A stretch of DNA of 64,000 nt, from NCBI RefSeq assembly GCF_003352915.1, contig NZ_CP022314.1:2164176-2228175 (forward strand). The letters run 5' to 3'. Made by a program: the position numbers and the translations under genes. Source of the stretch: Arthrobacter sp. PM3. Lineage in GTDB: Bacteria > Actinomycetota > Actinomycetes > Actinomycetales > Micrococcaceae. Shown here in pieces: positions 18,501 to 25,454 of the stretch (within the stretch, counting starts at the first letter, position 1; each line of letters begins with the position of its first letter). A model generated the notes under the pieces. The model searched no databases. It was not told the origin of the DNA and saw only the letters and a program-made list of their open reading frames with translations.

Positions 18501-20102
18501 GCCGGCCACCTGGTCGCCGGTGGTGGGGAAGTAGTTCAGCACGTTGAAGGACGCCAGCTTCAGGTTGCCGCCGACGGCGGCCGGGGTGTCCGTGCGGGTG
18601 GCGCCGAAGCTTGCCGGCTGCACCGTGTCCGCGTTGGCGGCCGTCAGCTGGGCCAGCGGCTGGAACTTCCAGGCATTGTTCGCATAGCTGAGCACCACGT
18701 TGGTCTTGAACGTCACCGGCGCGCCGACCCGGACATGGTCCGACGGGGTCAGGTAGGGCAGCACCTGGGCCTTGGTGGCGGCGTCCTTGAGGAAGTTGGT
18801 GGTGGCGCCGTCGTCGAGCTTGATGCCGCGGGCGGTGTTGGCAGCGACGGCGGCGGTGTACTCCGCAGAGCCGAAAGGCGCGACGGCGGTGGGCTGGGCC
18901 AGCGGGGTGGTGCCGCCGGCCAGGCCGATTTCACCGTACTGGTTCAGCGAGAAGTTGTCGGCCACCGTGACGGGACCCTGCGGGGTCAGGAGCATGCCTT
19001 CGAGGGATTCCCGGAAGGCCTCGTCGGCGGGGAGCGTGAAGCCCGTGGCCTTGACCTCGGGGACCGCGTCGCTGAGCTCCCTCAGGTCCGCCGCGGCGGC
19101 TACGCTCAGCTGGGTCATGCCGAAGTATTCGCTGACGGCGCCGGTGACCTCGACGTAGTCGCCGATCCGGACCGTGCCCACTGTGGCGGGGGAGTAGACG
19201 AACAGGCCGTCCGAGGCCGCGTGGTTGGCCGGTGTGAGATCGCCGCCGGTGCCGGGGGTCTGGATGTAGTAGCCGGCGAATCCGCCGGTGGGAAAGGCCG
19301 CGGTGACCTTGCCGCGCGTGGTCACGGTGGTTCCGGCCAGCGGGCTCGCCGCGCCGCTGCCCTGGATTTCGGCGATGGTTTTTGCCGCCGGTGGCGTGCC
19401 GGGGTCGACGGGCGGGTCGACGGGTCCCGGATCGGTGGTGCCGTTGGTGGCCTTCGGGGTGATGGCCGCGTTGAGGGTGAAGTCGGCGAGGTTGTTGTTG
19501 GTGTCCGCGCCGTTGCTGCGGTTCAGGCTCTTGACGTCCGTATTGCCCGACGGCGCCGCGGCCGCCTGCGTCTCGAAGGTGTTGGAGGTGCCGTAGCCGA
19601 GGAGGTCGGCGACGTTGGCCGGTTCGATGACCGAGCCCGCCGCCAGCGGGGTGAGTGCGGCGGCCTGCCGGGCCAGCACGATTGTGCCGCCGCCTCCGGC
19701 CGGGTTAAAGCCGGTGGCCGTGGCGTCCGCAGCGGGCAGGTCTGCGCCGGCGGTGCCGTTGCTGCCGCCCTTGAGCAGGTAGTAGCCCTTCGCGGGGATG
19801 CTGCCGGTCAGGGCCGCGACGGAGCTCGGCGTCCCCGAGCCGGTGGCGGAGCGGTACTGGACGGACCAGCCCTCCAGCGACACGGGCGCGTCGGAGTTGT
19901 TGTAGAGCTCGACGAACTTGTTCTTGAAGGCCGCGCCGGAGCTGCCGCCGCTCAGATACGCCTCGTTGATAGTCACCGGCGAGGTTCCGGTTGCCGCCGG
20001 GGAGGCCTCCACGGCGTTGGCTGGCGCGGCTGCCAGCGGGGCGGCTATGAGCGCCGCCGACAGTGCTGTGCCCAGCACAGATTTCCAGGGTGTTTGTTTC
20101 AT
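15546..20102 (-). CDS. Secreted multidomain nuclease / 5'-nucleotidase (ExeM/NucH-like)
   Basis: This 1518-residue exported protein starts with a Sec signal peptide (cut near APANA-VE, about residue 30). A lamin-tail-like domain follows (INEAYLSGG ... FVELYN), then an OB-fold region (about 240-330). An endonuclease/exonuclease/phosphatase domain (about 530-860) has LASFNVLNYF, LMEVEN, IANHFKSKG, GDFNSY and SDHDPV. Next is a metallophosphatase domain (NFLGINDFHG, GDNIG, GNHEFD, NGHTHKQ) with a 5'-nucleotidase C-terminal domain. An Ig-like tail ends with two cysteines. It should degrade extracellular DNA and dephosphorylate the nucleotides, which suits phosphate scavenging. No cell-wall anchor motif is visible. 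The family is known, but this fusion is at the long end. Confidence 0.93.
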   Translation of the reverse strand: MKQTPWKSVLGTALSAALIAAPLAAAPANAVEASPAATGTSPVTINEAYLSGGSSGAAFKNKFVELYNNSDAPVSLEGWSVQYRSATGSGTPSSVAALTGSIPAKGYYLLKGGSNGTAGADLPAADATATGFNPAGGGGTIVLARQAAALTPLAAGSVIEPANVADLLGYGTSNTFETQAAAAPSGNTDVKSLNRSNGADTNNNLADFTLNAAITPKATNGTTDPGPVDPPVDPGTPPAAKTIAEIQGSGAASPLAGTTVTTRGKVTAAFPTGGFAGYYIQTPGTGGDLTPANHAASDGLFVYSPATVGTVRIGDYVEVTGAVSEYFGMTQLSVAAAADLRELSDAVPEVKATGFTLPADEAFRESLEGMLLTPQGPVTVADNFSLNQYGEIGLAGGTTPLAQPTAVAPFGSAEYTAAVAANTARGIKLDDGATTNFLKDAATKAQVLPYLTPSDHVRVGAPVTFKTNVVLSYANNAWKFQPLAQLTAANADTVQPASFGATRTDTPAAVGGNLKLASFNVLNYFPTTGDQVAGCTFYPDRDGNPITVKGGCDVRGAANAENFKRQQDKIVAAISKAGADVVTLMEVENSAQFGKNRDDALAKLVDALNIATPGVWDYVRTPANAPPLADEDMIRTAFIFKKAAAEPVGESIIHNDTVAFASARKPLAQVFKPVGAADDKKFIAIANHFKSKGSAATPDDTDKGQGASNLARTAQAKSLLAFADELRKSKGTDKVFLIGDFNSYAKEDPINVLTGAGYVNQDEKAKNADGSAKHSYLFGGLVGSLDHILASPAANAAVTGADIWNINSVESVALEYSRYNNNVTDYYAPDQFRASDHDPVVVGLDLPATPASVELNFLGINDFHGRIDSNTVFFAGTIEKLRAAAAPGATAFLSAGDNIGASLFASAIAKDQPTIDVLNALDLRTSAVGNHEFDGGWADLHDRVTAGGTNAKFPYLGANVYKKGTTEPALPEYTVLEMNGIKVAVIGTVTQEVPSLVTPSGIADLEFGDPVDAINRVAAKIKADRLADVIIVENHDGAGSGAPEGATLEQEVAAGGPFAKMVQKVTPDVAAIFNGHTHKQYAWDAPVLDAAGQPTGKTRPIVQTGNYGEFIGQIQLTVDTRTMSVTGYKAGNVQRTTSAAQPAADLVAQYPRVAAVKAIVDKALADAAVVGNQPVGKVTADITTAFGGSPAVRDDRASESTLGNLVADSLVDALKAPELGGAEIGVVNPGGLRNELYYAPDGTITYAEANAVLPFVNNLWTTSLTGAQFKTLLEQQWQTNPDGTVPSRAYQQLGLSKNVNYTYDAARAAGDRITSVRVSGVLIDPAKSYRIGTFNFLATGGDNFRIFKEGAGTKDSGLVDRDAWIKYLQTHTPVSPDFARRSVAVVNSTAAEVKSGDSITLSVAKLDLTSLGSPVNTALRAEFTDAAGAVTSLGTVPVSAGAASVDVKVPAGAAAGTGTLVLTAVESGTVVKTAVLVAATTPVPPKCTPPVKPARPGDLVGQVNYGQAMAAYRKCLKG

Positions 20103-20523
20103 CCGCTCTAACTCTCATCAGGGTGCCCCGGGTAAAGGGCGGTGCAGTTAAAAAGGCAGGGTGCAGTGCGTCCGCAGGATGCAGCGGACAGTGGCCGGCT
20201 TGAACTCCTGGTCAAGTCATGCCGGGCCCATCCAAACAGGGGTGAATGAACAACGTATGGATTAAACGTGCATTCGGCGGGACGTCCCCCAGCGAGACGC
20301 GCCGCAGCCGTCCCGGAGCGGCTCGAAAGCCCCGGGCAACGGTGACGGGTGGTGCAGGTGAGCGGTGTCCGGGTGCCTCCACCGGACGCTCCACAGCAGA
20401 ATACCGGCCAGTAGCCTGAGGAAAAGGCACTGGCCGGTATTTTTTACAACAATTTTTGTAATTGGGGGACGCAGGCTGCCCGGCGCGGCTAGAGCCCCTG
20501 CGGATTGCGGATGGCGGGTGCGG
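20103..20523. other. 421-base intergenic region upstream of the secreted nuclease gene
   Basis: No gene is supported here. The stretch holds the nuclease promoter region (minus strand), a strong hairpin at 20401-20445 and an A/T-rich dyad at 20444-20461 (TTACAA, 6 bases, TTGTAA). On the minus strand 20241-20251 reads GTTCATTCACC, which resembles one 11-bp PHO-box unit but is isolated. Confidence 0.6.
20401..20445 (+). terminator. Hairpin with T-run, terminator-like, plus orientation
   Basis: ATACCGGCCAGT (20401-20412) pairs perfectly with ACTGGCCGGTAT (20429-20440) across a 16-base loop, and six T residues follow on the plus strand. No plus-strand gene lies immediately upstream. It could terminate a small RNA or read-through from the nuclease antisense strand. 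On the minus strand it also lies downstream of the VOC gene, but without a T-run. Confidence 0.6.
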
Positions 20524-21327
20524 CTAGGCCTCCGGCGCCGCCTGGGCGCCCTGTCCCGTGTCCGCCACGATCTTGAACACCGCACCGGTGGGGTCGGACA
20601 GGGTGGCAAGCCGGCCGAAGGGGGTGTCGTCCGGTCCGTCGATCACCGTCGCGCCGAGAGAGACAGCCTGGGCGATCGTGGCGTCCGTGTCCTCAACGGC
20701 GAAGTAGACCTGCCAGCTGGACGGAACCTCGGCCGGCAGAAAGGCCGAGGCGTCCATGATGCCGGCCTTCGCCGTAGGCCCTGCGCCCAAGGTGGTGTAG
20801 CGGAATTCCGGGGTGTCGCTCATGACGTCGGTGTCCCAGCCAAACACATCCTGGTAGAACGTGACGGCGGTAGCGTAATCCTTGGTGTGGAGTTCGTGCC
20901 AGGCCGGTGCGCCCGGTTCGGCCGCAAGTTCGTAACCCGTCATCCCGGCCGGCTGCCATACGCCGATCGACGCGCCGGTGGGGTCGCCGATCATCGCCAT
21001 GCTGCCCTGTTCGGGAACTTCCATGGGCTGCATGTAGACCTGGCCGCCGTGTTCCTCGGCAGCCTGGACGGTGGCCTCTGCGTCCTCGCTCCGCAGGTAC
21101 GTGGACCACATGTCCGGCCAACCGGCCTGGTCCGGCCGCTGCTGCATTATGCCGGCCACGGACTTCCCGTCCTTCCAGGCCGTGATGTAGCCGCCGTACT
21201 TTTCCTCGTCGCCGGTCTGATAGGTCCAGCCGAACAGTGTGCCGTAAAACAGCTTGGCCTGTTCGGCATCCGATGTCATGAGGTCGATCCAGCATGGTGC
21301 GCCGTTGGAGTGGTCGGGTGCGGGCAC
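20524..21327 (-). CDS. Two-domain VOC/glyoxalase-like protein
   Basis: The 267-residue protein consists of two vicinal-oxygen-chelate domains. The first starts at APCWIDLMTSD...FYGTLFGW and the second at PAWHELHTKDYATAVTFYQDVFGW. Duplicated small VOC proteins of this sort are common in actinobacteria, and some are annotated as CFP32-like hydroxylases. The substrate is unknown, and metal ligands cannot be assigned with confidence. The annotated frame extends to 21387, but GTG at 21327 has AGGAG 5 bases upstream and leads directly into the domain, so it is preferred. The insertion sequence begins about 100 bases upstream and may have disturbed its promoter. Confidence 0.85.
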   Translation of the reverse strand: MPAPDHSNGAPCWIDLMTSDAEQAKLFYGTLFGWTYQTGDEEKYGGYITAWKDGKSVAGIMQQRPDQAGWPDMWSTYLRSEDAEATVQAAEEHGGQVYMQPMEVPEQGSMAMIGDPTGASIGVWQPAGMTGYELAAEPGAPAWHELHTKDYATAVTFYQDVFGWDTDVMSDTPEFRYTTLGAGPTAKAGIMDASAFLPAEVPSSWQVYFAVEDTDATIAQAVSLGATVIDGPDDTPFGRLATLSDPTGAVFKIVADTGQGAQAAPEA

Positions 21328-21461
21328 GGGGGCTCCTGACTGTGTGGTGGGGAACTGTGTGGTGGGGGCGGGCTGGTGGAAACACACAGAGACTATTCCG
21401 CGGCACCGACAGTTTCAATGGTGCGCGTTGACTCATTGGAAAGGTCCGCGGGGCCGGATAC

Positions 21462-21490
21462 GTTGCCTCATTGGAAAAGGTCCGGGAAGG
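21462..21490 (+). repeat. Left terminal inverted repeat of the IS
   Basis: The 29-base motif begins GTTGCCTCAT and ends AGGTCCGGGAAGG. It is matched in inverse orientation at the right end. A related copy starting GTTGACTCAT lies at 21427-21455. Confidence 0.85.
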
Positions 21491-21514
21491 AGCGGGCGCG
21501 GACATCCTTGAGGG

Positions 21515-22768
21515 ATGGGACTGACGATGGGCCAGCGCAAGGCTGTCACGGTGATCAAGGCCCGGGCGTATGCCCGCGGGAGCCGGCCAGAAAAGGTGCG
21601 GATCCTGGATGAGTTGGTGGAGTTGACGGGCTGGAACCGGGACTACGCGCGGCGGGCTTTGCGGCAGGCGCTTGAGCTTCGGCCGGTGCGGGACCGTCCG
21701 CTGCGTCCTCCGCTGTATGGTCCGCGGGTCATCGAGGCGTTGGTGGTCTGCTGGGCGGTGCTGAGGGCTCCGGCGGGCAAGCGCCTTGCCCCGATGCTGC
21801 CGGTGCTGGTGCCGTTGCTGCGCCGGGACGGGGAGCTGGTGCTCTCGGATGAGGAGGCGGAGTTGCTGATGCGGATGAGCGCGGCGACGATCGACCGCCG
21901 GCTGGCTCCGGAGCGGGCCAAGCAGGTGTTGCGGGGCCGGTCGCACACCAAACCGGGATCGTTGTTGAAGTCCCAGATTCCGGTCCGGACCTGGGCGGAC
22001 TGGGACGACGCCGTCCCGGGGTTTGTGGAGATCGACCTGGTCGGTCATGAAGGCGGGGTGGCGGCCTCCGGGCAGTTCTGCTTCACCCTGACGGTCACGG
22101 ACATCGCCACGGGGTGGACCGTGAACCGGTCCGTGCCGAACAAGGCGCAGAAATGGGTGTTCGCGGCCCTGCAGTACGCGCTGGGCCGGTTCCCGTTCCC
22201 GATCTGCGGGATCGATTCGGACAACGGCTCCGAGTTCATCAACGACTACCTGCTCGAGTACTGCCATGCCCGGCAGATCACGTTCACGAGGTCCCGGCCG
22301 GGGAACAAGAACGACGGGGCCCACGTGGAGCAGAAGAACTGGGCCAGGGTCCGGGAGCTGGTCGGCTACTACCGCTACGACACCGCCGCGGAACTGGAGA
22401 AGCTCAACGAGATCTGGGAGCTGGATGCGCTCTTCACGAACTACCTGCTCCCGCAGCAGAAGCTGCTCTCCAAAGAACGCCACGGCGCGAAGGTCATCAA
22501 GAAGCATGACGGAGCGCTCACCCCGCACCAGCGTGCCGCCCGCCACCCCGATGTCCGGAAACGGCCCGTTATCGCCATGAACGCCCAGTTCAAACGGCTA
22601 AAACCCGGGGCGCTGTCGCGCCGGATCCTGGCCTTGACCGGGGAACTGGAAACACTCGCACAGGCCAAAGCCGCACCCCGCAACTACAAGATCAACACCG
22701 CGTTCAACCCGCCCCTGAACCGGACCTTTTCACATGAGGCAACGAAGCACCCTTCCCGGACCTATTGA
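21515..22768 (+). CDS. DDE integrase-core transposase
   Basis: The 417-residue protein has an N-terminal helix-turn-helix region (MGQRKAVT ... GWNRDYARRALRQA) and an rve integrase catalytic core. The likely acidic triad is Asp in FVEIDLV, Asp in IDSDNGSEF and Glu in AHVEQKNW. It appears full length without frameshift. The layout resembles the IS481/ISNCY-like group, but I cannot fix the family without a database. The coding region runs into the right end: the C-terminal residues HEATKHPSRTY and the stop at 22766-22768 lie within the doubled terminal repeats. Confidence 0.93.
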   Translation: MGLTMGQRKAVTVIKARAYARGSRPEKVRILDELVELTGWNRDYARRALRQALELRPVRDRPLRPPLYGPRVIEALVVCWAVLRAPAGKRLAPMLPVLVPLLRRDGELVLSDEEAELLMRMSAATIDRRLAPERAKQVLRGRSHTKPGSLLKSQIPVRTWADWDDAVPGFVEIDLVGHEGGVAASGQFCFTLTVTDIATGWTVNRSVPNKAQKWVFAALQYALGRFPFPICGIDSDNGSEFINDYLLEYCHARQITFTRSRPGNKNDGAHVEQKNWARVRELVGYYRYDTAAELEKLNEIWELDALFTNYLLPQQKLLSKERHGAKVIKKHDGALTPHQRAARHPDVRKRPVIAMNAQFKRLKPGALSRRILALTGELETLAQAKAAPRNYKINTAFNPPLNRTFSHEATKHPSRTY

Positions 22769-22779
22769 CATGAGGCAAC
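22751..22779 (-). repeat. Right terminal inverted repeat of the IS
   Basis: Read on the minus strand, this is the counterpart of the left repeat, with mismatches limited to the six central bases. A weaker inner copy lies at 22717-22743. Both overlap the end of the transposase gene. Confidence 0.85.
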
Positions 22780-22824
22780 AGGTGGTGCTGCCGCAGGCGT
22801 TCAACGGTGCCGTCGCGGGTGCGT

Positions 22825-23649
22825 CTACAGCGAGGCGTAGAGCCTGCCCGTTGACGTCAGGGTGCCGTCCAGGTTGAACAGGGAAGACGTGCCCATGATG
22901 GGGTCGTTGATCGGGCGCTGCTTCCATGCGAACCGTTCCACATAGGGCATTTTGCGCATGCCCGCCACGGTCTCCCGCATGAACTTCTCGACCATCGGGC
23001 GGGTGTAGATGCTGCGGCGGGTCTTGGTGGCGTTCCAGTCCGCGACAGCGTATTCCGTAACCCAGACGGGCCGTTGATACTTCTCGTGCAGGGCGGCGAC
23101 CTTCCGGAGGAAACTGTCTGAATTCGGCCAGGCGTAGCAGTGCATGGTCATGAAGTCGACCCGCAGATGTTCCCGCTTGGCCCTGAGCATGAACTGCTCC
23201 AGCCAGCGGCTCGTCGAGTTGACGGTGGCGGGAGATCCCAACCGCAGGCCGGTCGTCTGCAGCAGCGGCCACAGCCGGACGGCCTGGTCGACGGACATGT
23301 TGGCCTGGAGCGGGTGGTCGGGTTCGTTGAAGCCGAGAAGGTTCTGGGTGTGGGTCTGCCGCAATTCCCGGTTCACGAACCCGAGGGCGTCCTGTTCCAG
23401 GAGGCGGCGGGCGTCTTTGATCATGGGGACGAACGGGAGCTTCGTGTACGTGCGGGTGTGCTGCCAGGTGTAGTACCAGTCGGGATTCAGGCTCTTGATC
23501 TGACGGAAGGACAGGGCGTCACTGCCGCCGTTGGAGGCGCCTTTGAGGGCCCGGGCGGTCGCCGCCTGGGCCGATCCGGCACCGGCCGCCATCAGCCCAG
23601 GGGCTGCCAGGGCGGCCAGTGGCAGTGCGAGAAATGTTCGGCGTTCCAT
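22825..23649 (-). CDS. Secreted glycoside hydrolase, Glyco_hydro_cc (GH128-like) type
   Basis: The 274-residue protein has a signal peptide (MERRTFLALPLAALAAPGLM, cut after AQA). The mature part is a single TIM-barrel-like domain resembling the Asl1/GH128 group of beta-1,3-glucan hydrolases. NLLGFNEPD gives the probable acid/base Glu and VWVTEYAVADW the probable nucleophile Glu. FMTMHCYAW is another conserved strand. It probably acts outside the cell on fungal or plant beta-glucan. ATG at 23649 with AAGGA just upstream is preferred to TTG at 23661. The IS ends 45 bases past the stop codon and has not damaged the gene. Confidence 0.85.
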   Translation of the reverse strand: MERRTFLALPLAALAAPGLMAAGAGSAQAATARALKGASNGGSDALSFRQIKSLNPDWYYTWQHTRTYTKLPFVPMIKDARRLLEQDALGFVNRELRQTHTQNLLGFNEPDHPLQANMSVDQAVRLWPLLQTTGLRLGSPATVNSTSRWLEQFMLRAKREHLRVDFMTMHCYAWPNSDSFLRKVAALHEKYQRPVWVTEYAVADWNATKTRRSIYTRPMVEKFMRETVAGMRKMPYVERFAWKQRPINDPIMGTSSLFNLDGTLTSTGRLYASL

Positions 23650-23691
23650 GTGTTCCTTCAACTGGTCGGGGCCTTGGCGTCAGGTGATCCC

Positions 23692-25011
23692 TTAGGCCCG
23701 GTATTGTGCGCGCAGGGCCGCAACGGCGGCGGCGTACTTGTCGCCGGCTGCGGCGAAAGCTGCGCGCGTGGCCGCGAGCCGGGTATCGTGGCCTGCCACC
23801 GCCCGGGCGTATTTGCTGCGGAGCGCGGCGGTGCTGGTTTTGTACCTGGCTACGTCTTTGGCGTGGGTGTCCGCGAGCTGGGCGCGCTTGACGGTGTAGT
23901 CGGCCCGGGATTTGGTGTACGCGTCGCGGAGCGCGGCGATTCGCGCGTCCCGGGCCGGGGCTTCCTTGGCATAGGCGGCCTTGAGCCGGGCCTTGGCTTT
24001 CTTGTAGTCGGTCCTGGACTGGGCGTACGCATCCTTGAGGGCCTGGATGCGGTCCGTCTTGGCCTGGGATGCGCTGGCATATTGTGCTTTCAGCTGTGCC
24101 CGCGCGGCGGCGTAGTCGGCCTGGGAACGGGTGTACCCGTCCCTGAGTGCCTGGATGCGGGCATCCCTGGCGGGGGCCTCCTTGGCGTACGCCGTTTTGA
24201 GTGCGGCTAGTTCTGCTTCGTAGGCGGCAGCGGCTTTCGTGTGGGCCGCCCTCAGATCGTCTTTGGCTGCTGTGGTTGTCGCTGCGGCGTAGTCCTTGGC
24301 GTAGGCGGCCTTCTCCGCGGCGTGTGCCGCCTTGGCCTTCTCCACTGCGGCGTTGTAGGCGACCCTCTTGGCGGCGTAGTTGGCCTTTTCGTTGGCAATG
24401 GCACGGTCGAGCGCCGGCCTCTTCAGCCTGTTCGCATCGGCAAGGGCGGCAAGGTCCTTGGTGTAGGCCGTGGTCTTCCGGTCGAAGGCTGCCCGTTCGG
24501 CGGCGATGTCCCGGCCCAAGGCGGGGCGTTTCTCGTCCTGGGCGGCGGCGAGGTCCTTCAGGGCTTTCGCGTTTGCTGCGGTTTTCCGGGCGTAGCTTGC
24601 CTTTTCCGCGGCAAGGGCCTTGTTCAGCGCGGGCCGCTGTGCGTTTTTCGATTTGGTGAGCGCGGCGACTGCCTTCTCGTAGGCCGAGTCCTTGGCGTCG
24701 AGGTCGGCGCGCTTGGCGGCGAGCGCTTTGTCCAAGGCGGGCCGGAGGTTCTGCTGGTACGCGTACTCGCTGGCCTGGTCGTCCACGAACCGCTGGGCCG
24801 CCGTCTGGTAGTCGGCGATGAGGGTGATGAGGGCGGCGTTATACGCGGCCTTGGTCATGGGGGCGGAAAGCGCAGCGGCCGCCATGCCGGCGGGGCGGCT
24901 GGCAGCCGCCTGGGTTGCGGCGTTGGCCGCCGGCGCCACTGCCGCCGCACCAAAGGCAAGCGCGAGGCTGAGGCCAAAGATGCTGGTGATACTGGTGGTG
25001 TTCTTGTGCAC
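23692..25011 (-). CDS. Secreted alpha-helical protein with 36-residue repeats
   Basis: The 439-residue protein has an N-terminal signal peptide (hydrophobic core SIFGLSLALAFGAAAV, likely cut after ANA). The rest is Ala/Lys/Asp/Arg-rich and predicted to be entirely helical. Four N-terminal repeats start with RPAL and are exactly 36 residues apart. Three C-terminal repeats of the form AYAKEAPARDARIxALRDxY are also 36 residues long. I do not recognise a family. There is no LPXTG motif or C-terminal membrane helix, so it should be released or bound non-covalently. GTG at 25011 follows TACGAT by 7 bases and fits the signal peptide. Confidence 0.8.
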   Translation of the reverse strand: MHKNTTSITSIFGLSLALAFGAAAVAPAANAATQAAASRPAGMAAAALSAPMTKAAYNAALITLIADYQTAAQRFVDDQASEYAYQQNLRPALDKALAAKRADLDAKDSAYEKAVAALTKSKNAQRPALNKALAAEKASYARKTAANAKALKDLAAAQDEKRPALGRDIAAERAAFDRKTTAYTKDLAALADANRLKRPALDRAIANEKANYAAKRVAYNAAVEKAKAAHAAEKAAYAKDYAAATTTAAKDDLRAAHTKAAAAYEAELAALKTAYAKEAPARDARIQALRDGYTRSQADYAAARAQLKAQYASASQAKTDRIQALKDAYAQSRTDYKKAKARLKAAYAKEAPARDARIAALRDAYTKSRADYTVKRAQLADTHAKDVARYKTSTAALRSKYARAVAGHDTRLAATRAAFAAAGDKYAAAVAALRAQYRA

Positions 25012-25018
25012 GAGGCCG

Positions 25019-25024
25019 ATCGTA
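25019..25024 (-). promoter_or_regulatory. -10 hexamer, probable leaderless start of the repeat protein
   Basis: TACGAT lies 7 bases before the GTG at 25011 and supports that start. Confidence 0.5.
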
Positions 25025-25212
25025 CAGGACCGTTTTGTTTTTCGGGCGGCCGGATGGTACATAGGCGGAAAGCTTGCGCAGATCCTGCGGAAGGCAGGGG
25101 GCCGACGGCGGCATACCGTCACCCAGGCGGACTGGCCGGACGAGAGAGGCCGGCTGAAGCAATCTTCCGATCGCCGCAGCCGGCCCTGAACCGCGCCAAC
25201 TCGGCGCTTCCG
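25025..25212. other. Intergenic stretch between the repeat protein and tRNA-Ser
   Basis: Nothing coding is supported. The minus strand must carry the rest of the promoter region of the 36-residue-repeat gene and the 3' trailer of the tRNA. Confidence 0.5.
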
Positions 25213-25300
25213 CGGAAGGTAAGAGATTCGAACTCTTGGTACGGGGTTACCGCACACTGGTTTTCAAGACCAGCTCCATCGGCCACTCGGACAACCTTCC
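25213..25300 (-). tRNA. tRNA-Ser(UGA)
   Basis: An 88-base serine-type cloverleaf with long variable arm. The acceptor stem is GGAAGGT paired with ACCTTCC. The anticodon arm CTGGT-CTTGAAA-ACCAG gives UGA at 25264-25266. CCA is not encoded. Confidence 0.97.
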
Positions 25301-25454
25301 CTAGCTAGTAGTCTTTCATAGGCAGTCGGCTGCCACAAAAACGCGCAGCGCTTGCGGATGCGCGGCGCTCCCCGCCATATTCTGGGGAGAGATGTTGATA
25401 GGACCTGGTCTTCGCGGCGCGCGCACGGAGCCAGTTAGGAATCGGGAGTGCTCC

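Larger units (their letters stand above)
21427..22779 (+). mobile_element. Insertion sequence, about 1.35 kb, intact
   Basis: A single intact transposase gene is flanked by inverted terminal repeats. The best pair is 21462-21490 and 22751-22779: both read GTTGCCTCAT, six variable bases, then AGGTCCGGGAAGG. A second, weaker copy of the same motif lies outside on the left (21427-21455) and inside on the right (22717-22743), so each end is doubled. No convincing target-site duplication is visible, and the exact left edge is uncertain. Confidence 0.88.

Noticed and set aside
15321..20111. A 1596-codon plus-strand ORF antisense to the nuclease gene
   Set aside because: It has no recognisable domain and mirrors the reading frame of the signal-peptide-bearing nuclease; long antisense frames are common in GC-rich DNA.
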